Origin: Gramella sp. KN1008
GTDB lineage: Bacteria > Bacteroidota > Bacteroidia > Flavobacteriales > Flavobacteriaceae
DNA: 64,000 nt
Direction: 5' to 3'
Assembly: GCF_004332155.1 (NCBI RefSeq)
Contig: NZ_SJDV01000008.1
Coordinates: forward strand, 43,577 to 107,576
Positions 55,088 to 64,000 of the stretch are shown here, in pieces. The position numbers were made by a program, and so were the translations under genes. The notes below the pieces were generated by a model. It did not search any database. It was given only the letters and a program-made list of their open reading frames with translations, and had not been told where the DNA came from. The first letter of the stretch is position 1. Each line of letters opens with the position of its first letter.

Positions 55088-55624
55088 TTATATTGAATTT
55101 GTAGTATTAAATTTTTCTAAGATTCCTGATATTGGCATTTCATTTTTGGTCACCGCTATGGTTCCCGATCTTACGAACTGCATGAGTCCGTACGGTTTTA
55201 AAGTTTCATATAGCTGGTCTACCTCACTGCGCTTTCCTGTTTTTTCAATAACAAAAAAGCTCTTGGTCACCGTAACGATACGGGCATTTGTCTCCTTAAT
55301 AAAATCCTGGATGTTATGATCATCCAGAAATTCATCTGATTTGATCTTATAAAGAGCGGTTTCCTGGTAGATCGTTTCCTCATCGGTATGGTAAAAAGCG
55401 CGAATCACCTCGATCTGTTTTTCCAGCTGACCAATGATCTTCTTGATCTGATCTTCTGTCACTTCCACAATTATGGTAAACCGCATCACTTCGGTCACTT
55501 CACTGGGTGAAGCTGTGATACTTTCAATATTGATATGCCTTTTAAGAAAGATCGCAGCGATCCTGCTTAACAATCCGAGATTGTTCTCGGTATATATCGA
55601 AACTGTATAATTTTTCTTTTCCAT
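55088..55624 (-). CDS. ilvN: Acetolactate synthase small subunit
   Basis: Regulatory subunit of the acetohydroxyacid synthase. The 178-residue protein has an ACT domain at the start ([31 protein letters not shown], broken into the usual beta-alpha-beta pattern) and a ferredoxin-like second domain. ACT domains bind valine or leucine in relatives. Its ATG shares a base with the stop of ilvB (TAATG). Confidence 0.94.
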   Translation of the reverse strand: MEKKNYTVSIYTENNLGLLSRIAAIFLKRHINIESITASPSEVTEVMRFTIIVEVTEDQIKKIIGQLEKQIEVIRAFYHTDEETIYQETALYKIKSDEFLDDHNIQDFIKETNARIVTVTKSFFVIEKTGKRSEVDQLYETLKPYGLMQFVRSGTIAVTKNEMPISGILEKFNTTNSI

Positions 55625-57360
55625 TACTCTAATAATATGTCAGAAACTGCTGCTCCCGTTGGGATCATAGGGAACACATTCTCTTCCTGTTCAACTTTCA
55701 CTTCAAGGAAATAGGCTTCATCGCTTTCCATCATTTCCTTCACTGCATCTTTTAACTCACTTCTCTCGGTAACCCGATTCGTTTTAATATGATAACCCTT
55801 GGCGATTGTCACAAAATCCGGATTCACCATTTCAGTGGAAGCGTAACGCTTATCAAAGAAGAGCTGTTGCCATTGTCTCACCATTCCCAGGAAACCATTA
55901 TTCAGAATGACAATTTTTACCGGAACTTTGGTCTGGAAAATTGTTCCCAATTCCTGGATGGTCATCTGATAGCCACCATCCCCAATCACGGCCACCACAT
56001 CTCTCTCAGGCGCTCCCATCTTTGCTCCAATAGCTGCCGGAAGTGCAAATCCCATGGTTCCAAGTCCGCCTGAAGTCACATTACTTCGGGTTTTATTGAA
56101 CTTGCCATATCGACAGGCTTTCATCTGGTGCTGACCAACGTCTGAAACGATCACCGCATCCCCATTCGAAAAATTATTTATCTCCTTAATGACTTCGGCC
56201 ATATGAATTTCGGGCGCAGAAAGATCAAGATTATGACTGATTACTTTTTCATACTCTTTCTTATAAAGTTCCTTAAACCTGTTATGCCATTCGGTATGAT
56301 TATTCGGCTTTAATAAATTAAGAAGTGCCTGTAGCGTTTCTTTCACATCACCCAATACAGGATAATCTGCCTTTACATTCTTGTTTACTTCTGCCGGATC
56401 TATTTCAAAATGTATCACTTTAGCCTGCTTGGCATAATGGTCCAGATTACCGGTCACCCGGTCGTCAAAACGCATCCCTATTGCGATTAGCACATCACAC
56501 TCATTGGTAAGTATATTAGGAGCGTAATTCCCATGCATTCCCACCATTCCCACATTCAGTGGATGATCTGTAGGGAGGGCGGATAACCCTAGTATAGTCC
56601 AGGCAGCTGGAATGCCAGCTTTTTCTACCACCTCTTTCAAAAGGCTTTCAGCGCCACCAAGGATAACTCCCTGACCAAAAACTATCAAAGGTTTTTTCGC
56701 ATTATTGATAACTTCAGCCGCATTTTCTACTTCGTCCATTTTAAGGTCAGGAACCGGTTTATAACTACGGATTCCTGAACATTTTTTATAGGAAAACTCT
56801 AAAGAAGCAAATTGCGCATCTTTGGTAATATCTATCAGTACGGGCCCCGGTCTTCCTGAACGGGCAATGTAAAAGGCTTTAGCCATCACTTCAGGAATTT
56901 CTTCGGCTTTGGTGATCTGGTAGTTCCATTTAGTGATTGGAGTGGAGATACCTACAATATCGGTTTCCTGAAATGCATCACTTCCAAGTAAATGAGACCC
57001 AACCTGACCAGTAATACAGACCATTGGAGTTGAATCTATCTGGGCATCTGCAATCCCGGTGACCAGGTTTGTTGCTCCCGGACCCGAAGTAGCCACAGCA
57101 ACGCCTACTTTCCCGCTCACTCTTGCATAACCCTGGGCTGCATGAGTTGCACCCTGCTCGTGCCTTGTAAGCACATGGTGAACTTTATCCTGATATTTAA
57201 ATAATTCATCATAAACCGGCATGATCGCTCCGCCTGGATAACCGTAGATAGTGTCAACACCCTCTTCAAGTAAACATTTTATCACCGCTTCAGCTCCTGA
57301 AACAGTGGTAGTTTCCTTAGTGGTTACCTTTCCAAAACTTGCTGTTTTAACTTCTTCCAT
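55624..57360 (-). CDS. ilvB: Acetolactate synthase large subunit
   Basis: Thiamine-diphosphate enzyme that forms acetolactate or acetohydroxybutyrate. The 578-residue protein has GYPGGAIMPVYDEL, HEQGATHAAQGYARVSGKVG (cofactor Glu), GIADAQIDSTPMVCITGQV, and the diphosphate site GDGGYQMTIQELGTI. It is the second ilv gene, 11 bp after ilvD. Confidence 0.96.
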   Translation of the reverse strand: MEEVKTASFGKVTTKETTTVSGAEAVIKCLLEEGVDTIYGYPGGAIMPVYDELFKYQDKVHHVLTRHEQGATHAAQGYARVSGKVGVAVATSGPGATNLVTGIADAQIDSTPMVCITGQVGSHLLGSDAFQETDIVGISTPITKWNYQITKAEEIPEVMAKAFYIARSGRPGPVLIDITKDAQFASLEFSYKKCSGIRSYKPVPDLKMDEVENAAEVINNAKKPLIVFGQGVILGGAESLLKEVVEKAGIPAAWTILGLSALPTDHPLNVGMVGMHGNYAPNILTNECDVLIAIGMRFDDRVTGNLDHYAKQAKVIHFEIDPAEVNKNVKADYPVLGDVKETLQALLNLLKPNNHTEWHNRFKELYKKEYEKVISHNLDLSAPEIHMAEVIKEINNFSNGDAVIVSDVGQHQMKACRYGKFNKTRSNVTSGGLGTMGFALPAAIGAKMGAPERDVVAVIGDGGYQMTIQELGTIFQTKVPVKIVILNNGFLGMVRQWQQLFFDKRYASTEMVNPDFVTIAKGYHIKTNRVTERSELKDAVKEMMESDEAYFLEVKVEQEENVFPMIPTGAAVSDILLE

Positions 57361-57371
57361 AATGCACCGTA

Positions 57372-59045
57372 TTAAAATTCGTCAGTAACACAGCCATTTG
57401 AAGCTGATGAAACCGTTCTTGCGTATTTATATAGCACCCCACCTTCGGCTTTTAGCGCAGGTGCTTTCCAGTTCTTTCTTCTATTTTCAATTTCCTCAGC
57501 TGAAAGTTTTACATCCAGTGTATTGTCTTCAGCATTTATAACGATCTCATCGCCATCTTCAAGTAGCCCGATGAGTCCGCCTTCCTGAGCTTCCGGAGTA
57601 ATATGGCCTACCACAAAGCCGTGAGTACCTCCAGAAAACCTTCCATCGGTTATAAGAGCTACATCCTTACCCAATCCTGCTCCCATAATGGCGGAAGTAG
57701 GCTTCAGCATTTCCGGCATACCTGGTCCTCCTTTGGGGCCTTCGTAACGAATCACCACTACATCGCCTTTCTTTACTTTTCCGGCCGAAATGCCATCATT
57801 CGCTTCGAATTCACTGTCAAAGACTTTTGCTTTTCCTGTGAATTCCAGCCCCTCCTTACCGGTGATCTTAGCAACAGACCCCTCTTCTGCCAGGTTCCCA
57901 AAAAGGATCCTGATGTGGCCTGATTTCTTTATCGGCTTATCCAGATCACGGATAACATCCTGACCTTCTTCAAGATCTGACACCTCAGCCAGGTTTTCCG
58001 CCAGAGTCTTTCCAGTCACAGTTAAACAGTCCCCATGAAGCATATCATTTTTCAGCATGTATTTTAAAACTGCCGGGATTCCTCCTACTCTATGCACATC
58101 TTCCATGGCGTATTTACCACTAGGCTTCAGATCGGCCAGAAAGGGCGTGCTGTCACATATCTTTTCAAAATCGGCCAATCCAAAATCTACTTTCGCGGCC
58201 TTGGCAATAGCCAGAAAATGTAATACCGCATTGGTAGAACCACCTAAAACCGTAAGTAAACGGATCGCGTTTTCCAGTGATTTTCGGGTCACTATATCCC
58301 TTGGTTTAATATCTCTTTCCAGGAGAAGCTTTATTGCCTCCCCGGCCTTTTTACTCTCCTTTTTTTTCTCCGGGCCTGTGGCCGGATTAGAAGAATTATA
58401 GGGCAGGCTCATTCCAAGGGCTTCAATTGCAGATGCCATCGTATTGGCAGTGTACATTCCGCCACAAGCCCCGGCCCCAGGACAGGCCTTTTGTATCACC
58501 TGTTTATATTCTTCCTCGGGCATTTCACCTGAGACTTTAGCTCCCCAGGCCTCAAAGGCTGAGACCACATCCAGTTTCTTTCCATTATGGCATCCGGAAG
58601 CTATAGTGCCGCCATACACCAAAATTGAAGGCCTGTTGAGACGAAGCTGGGCCATCAGGGCTCCCGGCATATTCTTATCACAACCAACCACGGTGATCAA
58701 TCCGTCATAAGCCATGGCATTCACTACGGTTTCCATAGAATCTGCAATGATATCCCTGGAAGGTAGCGAAAACCTCATTCCGGGTGTTCCCATTGAAATT
58801 CCATCGCTTACACCAATGGTATTGAAAATAAGCCCTACTAGATCTGCAGACAGAGTTCCTTCTTTCACCTCCTTTGCAAGATCATTGAGATGCATATTAC
58901 AGGGATTGCCTTCGTATCCGGTACTGGCAATTCCCACAAATGGTTTGTTGAAGTCTTCATTTGTAAGACCGATCGCATGTAACATAGCCTGTGAAGCTGG
59001 TTGAGAATCACTTTGAGTCAGGGCACTGCTATACTTATTATTCAT
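57372..59045 (-). CDS. ilvD: Dihydroxy-acid dehydratase
   Basis: Dehydrates dihydroxy-acids to the 2-oxo acids of valine and isoleucine; it carries an iron-sulfur cluster. The 557-residue protein has [13 protein letters not shown] (first cluster Cys), [19 protein letters not shown] (second), [18 protein letters not shown] (third) and [17 protein letters not shown]. It is the first gene of the ilvDBNCA operon, with a long 5' region. Confidence 0.96.
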   Translation of the reverse strand: MNNKYSSALTQSDSQPASQAMLHAIGLTNEDFNKPFVGIASTGYEGNPCNMHLNDLAKEVKEGTLSADLVGLIFNTIGVSDGISMGTPGMRFSLPSRDIIADSMETVVNAMAYDGLITVVGCDKNMPGALMAQLRLNRPSILVYGGTIASGCHNGKKLDVVSAFEAWGAKVSGEMPEEEYKQVIQKACPGAGACGGMYTANTMASAIEALGMSLPYNSSNPATGPEKKKESKKAGEAIKLLLERDIKPRDIVTRKSLENAIRLLTVLGGSTNAVLHFLAIAKAAKVDFGLADFEKICDSTPFLADLKPSGKYAMEDVHRVGGIPAVLKYMLKNDMLHGDCLTVTGKTLAENLAEVSDLEEGQDVIRDLDKPIKKSGHIRILFGNLAEEGSVAKITGKEGLEFTGKAKVFDSEFEANDGISAGKVKKGDVVVIRYEGPKGGPGMPEMLKPTSAIMGAGLGKDVALITDGRFSGGTHGFVVGHITPEAQEGGLIGLLEDGDEIVINAEDNTLDVKLSAEEIENRRKNWKAPALKAEGGVLYKYARTVSSASNGCVTDEF

Positions 59046-59192
59046 TAATCTTTATTCCTTTGAATTCCTTATAATAGATTAAAGTTACCGTCTTATGATG
59101 GCAGTGATTTTCCCAAGACAGGACTCAAATTACTTTCAAAAAAGAAACTTGGTTTTTAATTACCTGGTTATCAGCTCCTTAAACCCGTATAA

Positions 59193-59208
59193 GTTACGAT
59201 AGCTGAAG
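59193..59208 (-). promoter_or_regulatory. Motif shared with leuA upstream region
   Basis: On the minus strand CTTCAGCTATCGTAAC, 14 of 16 bases the same as the site before leuA (38136-38151), 148 bp before ilvD. Confidence 0.35.
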
Positions 59209-59390
59209 GTTTTTTAAGGAAGGGACCGGGCGATACAGACTTTTCAAAACTGTTATGAAATAAGTGTCTATTTTTTACAATGATTTAATCCAATGCTTTT
59301 AAAATCGGTTTTTCTCAACAAATAGCAGGAATACTATAAATATGATAAAAGTGACTGAAAGTTTCGGAAAGACCGAAATTAAGGAGCTAA

Positions 59391-59422
59391 TAGAGAGATT
59401 CCTTCGCTACGGTTGGAATGAC
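59391..59422. repeat. Palindromic repeat, upstream of ilvD, copy 1
   Basis: GAGATTCCTTCGCTACGGTT then ggaatgac: arms ATTCC/GGAAT bound the element; same family as the arg-junction repeats. Confidence 0.65.
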
Positions 59423-59575
59423 TCTTCTCTAATTTAGAATTGTAAATGGAAAAGACCTTTTTAAAAGAATTTGAAATAATAAAATTAAAGTGGTTAGTTG
59501 CTTGTCATACTGTCACTATAGTTATCGGGGTATTTCAGCATCTATAATTATTGTTTTGAATACTCAGAAGGTTGA

Positions 59576-59639
59576 GACCCTGAAACAAGTTCAGGGTGAC
59601 GTTGCTACCTTGGGATTCCTTCGCTCCGCTCGGAATGAC
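59576..59639. repeat. Palindromic repeats, upstream of ilvD, copies 2 and 3
   Basis: GACCCTGAAACAAGTTCAGG then gtgac (59576-59600), and GGGATTCCTTCGCTCCGCTC then ggaatgac (59612-59639). These match the arg-junction elements. Confidence 0.75.
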
Positions 59640-59668
59640 CGGATTTATGAGAATTGTTGAATTCATTA

Positions 59669-61192
59669 TTATTTCTTCCTCTTCAGGGAATAAAGATCCT
59701 TACGGCGGTCTTTCATATTTCTTACGCTGCCATAATTATGAAGTTCCTTTAAAAGATCGAGATCCACATCAACAAGTAAAGTACTTTCAGTGTTGGGAGT
59801 AGCCTCGGCCTTGATCCCGTTCACCGGAAATGCAAAATCTGATGGCGTTAGCACAGCGCTTTGGGCATACTGTATATCCATATTATCCACTTTAGGCAGG
59901 TTTCCAACAGAACCGGCAATAGCCACATAACACTCATTTTCCACTGCCCTGGCCTGCGCACAGATCTTCACACGGGAATAACCGTTCTGGGTATCGGTCA
60001 TAAAAGGAACAAAGAGTATGTTCATCCCTTCTTCAGCCAGAATACGGGATACTTCAGGAAATTCAATATCGTAACAGATAAGAACACCTATCTTACCACA
60101 ATCTGTATCAAAGGTTTCCAGCTTATTTCCGCCTTTCATACCCCAGGCTGTCTCTTCTGCCGGGGTGATATGTAGTTTTTCATAACGTTCATAACTCCCA
60201 TCCCTTCTACATAAATAGCCTACATTATACATATGCTCACCTTCCGGCAAAGGCATACTACCGGTAATGATATTGATGTTATAATTTATCGCAAATTCCC
60301 TGAAGGTTTCTAACAAACGTTCGGTATAACTGGAAAGTCCTTTTATAGCTTCGGGTTCGGTGAGTTCATTGAACTGAGCCATTAAAGGCGCATTAAAAAG
60401 TTCAGGGAACATGATAAAATCACTCTGATAATTGCTCACTGCATCTACAAAGAACTCTATCTGCGAAACAAGTGCTTCATAATCCTTAAAAAGACGCATC
60501 TGCCATTGTACGAGGCCAAGTCTTACAACAGTCTTGGTGGTATTCACCAGTTTTTGAGGCTTGGTATAATAGATATTATTCCACTCCATCAAAGTAGCAT
60601 ATTCCTTACTTCTTTCATCTCCCGGCAGATAACCTTTGATTACCTTTTTAACGTGAAAATCGTTGGAAAGCTGAAAAGAAAGAACGGGATCATGTATCTC
60701 CTGTAATTTAACCTTTTCAATATATTTTTTTGGAGTAAGCTCCTCGGCATATTTTGAATAATTGGGGATCCTTCCTCCAAAAACGATCGCTTTTAGATTA
60801 AGGTGTTCACAAAGTTCTTTCCGGGCTTCATATAATCTTCTTCCCAGCCGCATCCCCCTGTATTCTGGGTGTATGAAAACGTCTATTCCATAAAGTACAT
60901 TCCCATTTTTAGTATGGGTTGAAAAATTCTCTCCCCCAAGGATCTCATCATAGGTATGATTATCGTCAAATTTATCGTAGTTCACGATAATAGACAGTGC
61001 GCAGCCTGCTATCTTATTATCTATAGCGATACATAACTGACCTTCAGGAAATTTATTGATCAGGGTTTTGATCTCTCCCTTGGTCCAGTATTCATGCGGC
61101 ATCTCATGATAACTTTCTATCATGGATTCCTTTAGTTCCTGATAATCCTTAACACGTAAGTTCCTGAGTTCTATTTTTGCAGAGTCTAGCAA
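59669..61192 (-). CDS. Fused GNAT acetyltransferase and nitrilase-family hydrolase
   Basis: A 507-residue two-domain protein. Residues about 1-200 are a GNAT domain (FIHPEYRGMRLGRRLYEAR, acetyl-CoA loop). Residues about 222-500 are a carbon-nitrogen hydrolase with the complete Glu-Lys-Cys triad: MFPELFNAP, YEKLHITPAEE and GVLICYDIEFPE. The fusion is known from many bacteria, but its substrate is unknown. It may acylate a small amine and cleave an amide. It is upstream of the ilv operon on the same strand but separate. Confidence 0.88.
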   Translation of the reverse strand: MLDSAKIELRNLRVKDYQELKESMIESYHEMPHEYWTKGEIKTLINKFPEGQLCIAIDNKIAGCALSIIVNYDKFDDNHTYDEILGGENFSTHTKNGNVLYGIDVFIHPEYRGMRLGRRLYEARKELCEHLNLKAIVFGGRIPNYSKYAEELTPKKYIEKVKLQEIHDPVLSFQLSNDFHVKKVIKGYLPGDERSKEYATLMEWNNIYYTKPQKLVNTTKTVVRLGLVQWQMRLFKDYEALVSQIEFFVDAVSNYQSDFIMFPELFNAPLMAQFNELTEPEAIKGLSSYTERLLETFREFAINYNINIITGSMPLPEGEHMYNVGYLCRRDGSYERYEKLHITPAEETAWGMKGGNKLETFDTDCGKIGVLICYDIEFPEVSRILAEEGMNILFVPFMTDTQNGYSRVKICAQARAVENECYVAIAGSVGNLPKVDNMDIQYAQSAVLTPSDFAFPVNGIKAEATPNTESTLLVDVDLDLLKELHNYGSVRNMKDRRKDLYSLKRKK

Positions 61193-61272
61193 ATCATCAA
61201 ATTTAATTTACGAATATAAGATGCAAAGGGATTCTATTGAAAACTGAGCTTGTTAAAATGATCTGAAAAAAA

Positions 61273-61905
61273 CTAGATCTTGAAGATACCTTCTTTAATG
61301 GCAAACATTACCAGGCCTACCCTGCTCTTTACGTGTAGTTTTCCAAAAAGACTCTCCCTGTAGTTGTCTACGGTCTTAGGGCTAAGACACATTTCTTCTG
61401 CTACCTGTTTATAGGTTAGCTCACTGCAGGCATGATTAAGGAATTCCAGTTCCCTTTCTGTAAGCTGTTCGTACTTCTTTTTTCTTTCCTCGTGGCTTAA
61501 AGCATCTGAAATAGTCTTATTAGAATAATATCCTGTTCTTTCAATAGCATTTAAAGCATATTCGAATTCCTCAGGTTCAATATCCTTGAGAAGATAACCA
61601 CGACATCCTAAACGAAGCATCTTAATAATCGTTTCATCTTCCTGGTCTACGGTGAGAGCAAGTACCTTTTGGTCTGGTTTATTCTCTTTAAGCCATCCCA
61701 TTGTCTCAATCCCATTCATCACCGGCATTCTCATATCAAGCAGAATAATATCCGGCAGTGGGTTATCCTCCTGGATATAATTCACGAGTTCCTCCCCGTT
61801 CTTGAAACATTTAATAACCTTAAACCCCTCAAAAGAATTTACAAGCATCTGAATTGATTGCGCGAAAAGTTTATGATCGTCAACGATAATGATCGTTTTA
61901 CTCAT
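61273..61905 (-). CDS. NarL/LuxR-type response regulator
   Basis: A 210-residue response regulator. The receiver domain (1-120) has the acidic pair in IVDDHKL, phospho-Asp57 in LLDMRMP and the conserved Lys in YLLKDIEP. The LuxR helix-turn-helix is at about 148-208 (LTERELEFLNHACSELTYKQVAEEM). Its start overlaps the kinase stop by 8 bp, so kinase and regulator are translationally coupled. The targets are unknown. Confidence 0.93.
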   Translation of the reverse strand: MSKTIIIVDDHKLFAQSIQMLVNSFEGFKVIKCFKNGEELVNYIQEDNPLPDIILLDMRMPVMNGIETMGWLKENKPDQKVLALTVDQEDETIIKMLRLGCRGYLLKDIEPEEFEYALNAIERTGYYSNKTISDALSHEERKKKYEQLTERELEFLNHACSELTYKQVAEEMCLSPKTVDNYRESLFGKLHVKSRVGLVMFAIKEGIFKI

Positions 61906-62686
61906 GGGTTCTGGTCTTGGTTGGATAACGTAAAGATAGGGAAGTTCCCTTTCCTTTCGAAGAATTAAGGTTAAAATCGGTTTTTATGATTTCGGCCCTA
62001 CTTCTCATATTCAAAAGACCCGATCCTGCTTCCTGGGCTTCCATATCAAAGCCTTTCCCATCATCACTGGCCTTTATCTGAAGATATTCCGGAGTATATT
62101 CAAAAATCACTTCCAGTTGAGAAGCATCGGCATATTTGATGACATTTGAAAAGAATTCCTGCAAGATCCGAAACAAAATTATAGTATCTTCCTGTTTGAT
62201 TTTATAAGGGTTCCCTTTCACTTTAAGACTGGCTTCCAATACTCCAAGTCTGTTAAAACGTTCCATTTCATTCTCTACCGAACCTTCAAGTCCTTTATAG
62301 TCTACCACCTCATTATTAAGGGAACGCGAAAGCGCCCTGACTTCAGCAAGGGAATCGGCCACGAGCTTACGCACCTCATTAAAAGCGTCCCGATTCTCCT
62401 CGACCACGGTCCTGGAAAGCAAATTGATCTGCATTTTTGCAATAGATAGCAGCTGACCAATATTATCATGCAGTTCCCAGCTAACATTCTTAAGAGTAGC
62501 CTCCTGGATCTCCAGCCTGGCATTGGAAAGCTCAGCCCTGAACTTCTGCTCTGCCTCATATTTTTCCTTTAAGATCTTATTCTTTCGTCTTTGATAGGTA
62601 ATAAAGAAGAGTACGGTGAACCCTGCCAGAAAAAGAATGACAAGTATGAAATAAACGATTAGTAAGATCTCTTCCTTACGAAGCAT
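61898..62686 (-). CDS. Sensor histidine kinase (HisKA_3 type)
   Basis: A 262-residue kinase with one helix (about 8-30), a coiled linker, the phospho-His in WELHDNIGQLL (His73) and an HATPase domain (EFFSNVIKYADAS; DDGKGFD; GSGLLNMRSRAE). It has no periplasmic domain, so it probably senses through its membrane segment or a partner. The two upstream membrane proteins are candidate partners. It overlaps the response regulator by 8 bp. Confidence 0.92.
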   Translation of the reverse strand: MLRKEEILLIVYFILVILFLAGFTVLFFITYQRRKNKILKEKYEAEQKFRAELSNARLEIQEATLKNVSWELHDNIGQLLSIAKMQINLLSRTVVEENRDAFNEVRKLVADSLAEVRALSRSLNNEVVDYKGLEGSVENEMERFNRLGVLEASLKVKGNPYKIKQEDTIILFRILQEFFSNVIKYADASQLEVIFEYTPEYLQIKASDDGKGFDMEAQEAGSGLLNMRSRAEIIKTDFNLNSSKGKGTSLSLRYPTKTRTHE

Positions 62687-62765
62687 ATTATTGGCTGATT
62701 AGTCTAACAAGTATACATAAAATCGGGCAATTATTAATACCATTCCCATTCCCGGTATCATTCCC

Positions 62766-63491
62766 CTAAACTCTTAAAGCTTTACGTTTATATCTGTAAT
62801 CCATATAGAACCCTAAAGTATAAACAGAATATAAAAAAACGTTCGCATATCCCTTTACGATGGTATCTACCTGAATGAAATAGGGATTCTCAAGAGTAAA
62901 GAAATCATCATAAATATCAAGAGGAAAAACACAAAGGCTCCAAAGAACCACGCCTACAGAAATATAAAACTTAATGTCCCTATGAAAATAAAGTACGCTT
63001 TCAGATCTTAAAAGCTCCAGGTAATTCAATCCAATACATATCACCACAAAAAAAGTTTGTACCACACGTATATAGATATCAGTAGAATTAAAGAAATCTC
63101 CAGAGGTCATATGCCTGAGGATACTTCCAACAACAAAAACGTAAAGAAAAATTATAAGGTAAGCGCGCAATTTCATGTTCCTCAGATTCCTGATGAATAT
63201 TTGTGAAAAACAAATGCCATACACAATCACATTAATATTACCCAGCCATTGACTTCTTCTAAAAACAGAATTCTCATAAAAACTTAACACCTCATAATCG
63301 TGAACCCAGGCGTAGATTGGAATGAACGTGTAAAATTCAGCAAGTACTATATAAAAAAGATAAAGTATGAAAAACTTTATTTCCGGAGAGACATAAGGCG
63401 ACTTCTTTAAATACAGAAATCCTGCAAAAGCTGCGAGTACTTCAAATGTAAAACCAAGGTAAAGTTTGGATTCCTGAAGAAATTCTATCAT
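62766..63491 (-). CDS. Multi-helix membrane protein upstream of the two-component genes
   Basis: A 241-residue integral membrane protein with about seven predicted helices and no recognised family domain. Its C-terminal half (YLELLRSESVLYFHRD, VDTIVKGYANVFLYSVYTLGF) is similar to the next gene upstream. It lies 79 bp before the kinase gene on the same strand, so it may be cotranscribed and could supply a sensory input, but nothing proves this. Confidence 0.7.
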   Translation of the reverse strand: MIEFLQESKLYLGFTFEVLAAFAGFLYLKKSPYVSPEIKFFILYLFYIVLAEFYTFIPIYAWVHDYEVLSFYENSVFRRSQWLGNINVIVYGICFSQIFIRNLRNMKLRAYLIIFLYVFVVGSILRHMTSGDFFNSTDIYIRVVQTFFVVICIGLNYLELLRSESVLYFHRDIKFYISVGVVLWSLCVFPLDIYDDFFTLENPYFIQVDTIVKGYANVFLYSVYTLGFYMDYRYKRKALRV

Positions 63492-63537
63492 TCTCTAATT
63501 TATTTAAAAATCCGGTCAGAAAATTAAGCCGGGCAGA

Positions 63538-63559
63538 AAAAGGGGAATTATCCCCTTGT
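63538..63559 (-). terminator. Terminator-like hairpin before the membrane protein gene
   Basis: Near-perfect palindrome aaggggaattatcccctt (63540-63557); on the minus strand it is followed by a U run. It lies in the leader of the 62766-63491 gene, so it is either the end of the upstream transcript or an attenuator. Confidence 0.6.
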
Positions 63560-63623
63560 AATGAGGTTATCTCTTCCCTACATTTGATACAGTCATTTTA
63601 GTAAAGCTAAAGTGTTTTGGGGC

Positions 63624-63703
63624 AAAAAAGTGTCGACCGAGGTTTAGTTATAGTTCTGAGTAGGGTCTTTTCTATAACTTTCATACCGAGGTGGCACTTT
63701 TTT
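63624..63703. terminator. Nested-hairpin element between the membrane protein paralogs
   Basis: Outer arms aaaaaagtg/cactttttt (63624-63632, 63695-63703), inner arms gttatag/ctataac (63647-63653, 63672-63678), and the same octamer accgaggt at 63636-63643 and 63685-63692. The U/A runs allow termination in both directions. Confidence 0.6.
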
Positions 63704-63739
63704 ATTTTGCTCTTTCTTCAAAATACAAACGCAGAGCAT

Positions 63740-64000
63740 TTAGCCTATTGCCTTTTGCCCGGCTCTTTTTATCTCCAGAATCATTTTGATAAATCCTAAA
63801 GCAAAGACCAAGTACATAAAGATATTTCCCAAATCCAGGATCCAACCATATACATCGCTAAAATCTTCACTTACTTTAATATATTTCTGAAAAATGAATA
63901 AAGGCGTTATTCCCAGCTGGTAAATAAGCAGGCCAATTGAAATAAAAAGTGGCAACTCTCTTTGAAAATTGAGTATCCTATCTGTTCTTACTAATTCCAG
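63740..64000 (-). CDS. Membrane protein, C-terminal part (cut by window edge)
   Basis: The 3' part of a gene that continues past the right edge. The in-frame codons up to the edge read LELVRTDRILNFQREL, aligning with LELLRSESVLYFHRDI in the 62766-63491 protein, so the two are tandem paralogs. About two helices follow (ISIGLLIYQLGITPLFIF, LGNIFMYLVFALGFI). Function is unknown. Confidence 0.75.
   Translation of the reverse strand: MELVRTDRILNFQRELPLFISIGLLIYQLGITPLFIFQKYIKVSEDFSDVYGWILDLGNIFMYLVFALGFIKMILEIKRAGQKAIG

Larger units (their letters stand above)
59046..59668. other. Long intergenic region upstream of ilvD
   Basis: 623 bp with no supported gene. It holds a shared leu/ilv motif (59193-59208), a TCAGCT/AGCTGA stem (59171-59176, 59201-59206), a CCGTCTT/AAGACAGG stem close to ilvD (59088-59094, 59115-59122), and two palindromic repeats (59391-59422, 59576-59639). 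I looked for a leucine/valine-rich leader peptide and found no ATG for one. Confidence 0.5.

Noticed and set aside
63617..63799. A 60-codon plus-strand frame near the right end
   Set aside because: It runs through the nested hairpin element and into the antisense of the membrane protein gene; no support.

Overview
The window looks like a chromosome segment of a marine-type Flavobacteriaceae bacterium (Bacteroidota), of the Gramella/Christiangramia kind by overall impression. Evidence seen: AT-rich intergenic DNA, TANNTTTG promoter elements in place of a standard -10 box, few purine-rich ribosome binding sites, lipoproteins with a Lys-acidic stretch after the lipid cysteine, outer-membrane barrel proteins and menaquinone genes. 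The genus is inference; no rRNA or tRNA lies in the window.

Left part (1-38 kb). Two tandem surface-lipoprotein genes (one cut by the edge) with repeated leader sequences; a LuxR-type regulator; uvrA; a LOG-family gene; a barrel protein with a dead M1-peptidase domain; a fused alpha/beta 2-oxo acid dehydrogenase E1; menaquinone genes (menB, and the menI-menF-menD cluster); small secreted or RNA-binding proteins; an unusual Nramp-like transporter; a complete phosphate-uptake operon (porin, pstSCAB, phoU) behind a candidate Pho box; dnaK behind a candidate operator; then sdaA, a CPBP protease, an alcohol dehydrogenase, panB, a pseudouridine synthase, an acetyltransferase, an EamA exporter and an unknown 514-residue protein.

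Middle and right part (38-59 kb) is an amino-acid biosynthesis block: leuACDB on the plus strand, then on the minus strand a nine-gene arginine/proline operon (GNAT, argG, argC, proC, argD, argF', argB, argE, argH) and an ilvDBNCA operon. The arginine operon uses an N-acylated route with an ArgF'-type carbamoyltransferase, and every loose junction in it carries a palindromic repeat of one family. A 16-bp near-identical motif lies upstream of both leuA and ilvD.

The right end (59.6-64 kb) has a GNAT-nitrilase fusion, a NarL-type two-component pair and two tandem paralogous membrane proteins, the last cut by the edge.

Most of the window is ordinary housekeeping DNA. I see no clear new defence, mobile or CRISPR system. 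The best leads are the ArgF' specificity residue and the unusual first gene of the arg operon, the palindromic repeats, the repeated tripeptide leaders, the Nramp-like protein without its metal motifs, and the leu/ilv shared motif.
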